Positions 61,727 to 64,000 of a stretch of DNA of 64,000 nt are shown here, in pieces. Position numbers and translations under genes: made by a program. Numbering within the stretch: position 1 is the stretch's first letter; every line of letters begins with the position of its first letter. The notes beneath the pieces are model-generated. The model ran no database searches and was not told the origin of the DNA. It saw only the letters and a list, made by a program, of their open reading frames with translations. Origin of the DNA: Streptomyces sp. TSRI0281 (GTDB taxonomy: Bacteria > Actinomycetota > Actinomycetes > Streptomycetales > Streptomycetaceae); assembly GCF_001905125.1 (NCBI RefSeq), contig NZ_LWLE01000023.1:248001-312000 (forward strand), in the 5' to 3' direction.

Positions 61727-62344
61727 CTACGAACCGGCCGCCGCGTCGAACGCCCCCCGCGCCAGCCGGTGCAGCAGCTCCGCCGTCGCCGTGCGGCCGG
61801 GGAGCGCCTCGGGGCGGGCCAGGTGCGGGGTGGAGTTCAGCAGGCCGAAGACGGCGTGGACGGTGACGCGGGCCTCGTCCTCGGCCAGGTCCGGGTAGAG
61901 CTCGCGGACGACGCCGACCCAGACCTCGACGTACTGGCGCTGGAGCTGGCGCACCCGCTTGCGGTCCGTGTCGCGCAGGCGGTCCAGCTCGCGGTCGTGG
62001 AGGGTGATCAGGGGGCGGTCGTCCAGGGCGAAGTCGATGTGGCCCTCGATGAGCGCGTCGAGCAGGGCGCGCGGGGAGCCGTCCCCGTCGGCCGCGTCCT
62101 GCGACACGCAGAGCCGGCCGCCCGCCAGCAGGCGCTCGCTGATGCCCACCAGCAGCTCGGCGAGCATCGCGTCCTTCCCGGGGAAGTGGCGGTAGAGGCC
62201 GGGGCCGCTGATACCGACGGCGGCCCCTATCTCATCGACGCCGACGCCGTGGAAGCCGCGCTCGGCGAAGAGGCGGGCGGCCTCCCGGAGGATCTGCTCG
62301 CGGCGGGTGGGAGCCGCGACGCGGGCGGCGGCATGGGTGCTCAT
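61727..62344 (-). CDS. TetR/AcrR-family transcriptional regulator
   Basis: 205 residues; ATG 62344. The helix-turn-helix ('EQILREAARLFAERGFHGVG', 'ISGPGLYRHFPGKD') occupies residues 15-62, and the helical ligand domain follows. Divergent from the carboxyltransferase gene, with two matching operator sites between. It likely controls itself and the acyl-CoA carboxylase operon in response to an acyl-CoA. Confidence 0.93.
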   Translation of the reverse strand: MSTHAAARVAAPTRREQILREAARLFAERGFHGVGVDEIGAAVGISGPGLYRHFPGKDAMLAELLVGISERLLAGGRLCVSQDAADGDGSPRALLDALIEGHIDFALDDRPLITLHDRELDRLRDTDRKRVRQLQRQYVEVWVGVVRELYPDLAEDEARVTVHAVFGLLNSTPHLARPEALPGRTATAELLHRLARGAFDAAAGS

Positions 62345-62367
62345 GGGGATTCATTCTAGACAGGGCC

Positions 62368-62412
62368 GTTAGCGCTCGTTAACCTGAACGCAATGCGTTA
62401 ACGCTCATTAAC
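62368..62412. promoter_or_regulatory. paired TetR operators
   Basis: GTTAGCGCTCGTTAAC (62368-62383) and GTTAACGCTCATTAAC (62397-62412) are near-identical imperfect palindromes 29 bases apart, in the 99-base region between the divergent TetR and carboxyltransferase genes. The sequence and placement fit binding by the adjacent TetR. Confidence 0.7.
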
Positions 62413-62443
62413 AATCGCGGTACGGGCAAGGGGGCTCGACACG

Positions 62444-64000
<1,557 letters not shown>

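Overview
The window is a very G+C-rich actinobacterial chromosome segment, almost certainly Streptomyces. Evidence: third-position G/C bias in every gene, GTG starts, an XRE/DUF397 pair, a Streptomyces-style type VII secretion (ESX) cluster with DUF6177 and DUF6507 partners, a PS-10/S37 secreted peptidase, a Tat-exported GH3 enzyme and TetR/LacI/PucR regulators. No rRNA, tRNA or CRISPR array was seen.

Layout. 1-5.6 kb: end of a SUKH-type gene, small membrane and hypothetical proteins, a DUF2254 protein and an XRE/DUF397 pair. 5.6-7.75 kb: a two-gene Septu-like (PtuA ATPase + PtuB HNH nuclease) candidate anti-phage system. 8-13.6 kb: an orphan carbohydrate-catabolism cluster (two TIM-barrel isomerases, a DUF993 aldolase-like protein, a Gfo/Idh/MocA dehydrogenase and a divergent LacI regulator with a visible operator). 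13.6-26.2 kb: DMT exporter with divergent LysR regulator, GH3 hexosaminidase, lipoprotein, S37 peptidase, a fused four-domain ABC exporter, a class A beta-lactamase-like protein and a solitary protein resembling the C-terminus of Cas8c/Csd1. 26.3-31.2 kb: agmatinase and TPP-enzyme operon, a decayed sodium:solute symporter remnant, a cluster of palindromic repeats and a divergent PucR regulator.

31.2-44.3 kb: a compact ESX/type VII locus: EccB-like mini membrane protein, EccD, MinD/EspI-like ATPase, EccC, DUF6177, two WXG100-like proteins, DUF6507, then an 820-residue polymorphic toxin and its probable immunity protein. The toxin tip and immunity gene are visibly richer in A+T than the rest. 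44.7-48.3 kb: a ferredoxin/metallo-beta-lactamase fusion and a DinB-like gene split by an IS200/IS605 element (tnpA, tnpB), whose target site TTGAT and TnpB guide can be read directly.

48.3-64 kb: DUF5713 protein, acyl-CoA dehydrogenase and thioesterase, tandem repeats, CDF metal transporter, a wrecked LytR-CpsA-Psr gene, a phosphatase, then a probable exopolysaccharide pair. That pair is a cellulose-synthase-like GT2 enzyme followed by a very unusual acyltransferase-SGNH-GH16 fusion, with two DasR-like sites upstream. DUF418, GPP34 and TetR proteins and the start of an acyl-CoA carboxylase carboxyltransferase close the window.

The most interesting candidates are the acyltransferase-SGNH-GH16 fusion with its GT2 partner, the ESX toxin/immunity pair, the Septu-like pair and the solitary Csd1-like protein. 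All functional statements come from reading motifs and recalling families; no searches were run.
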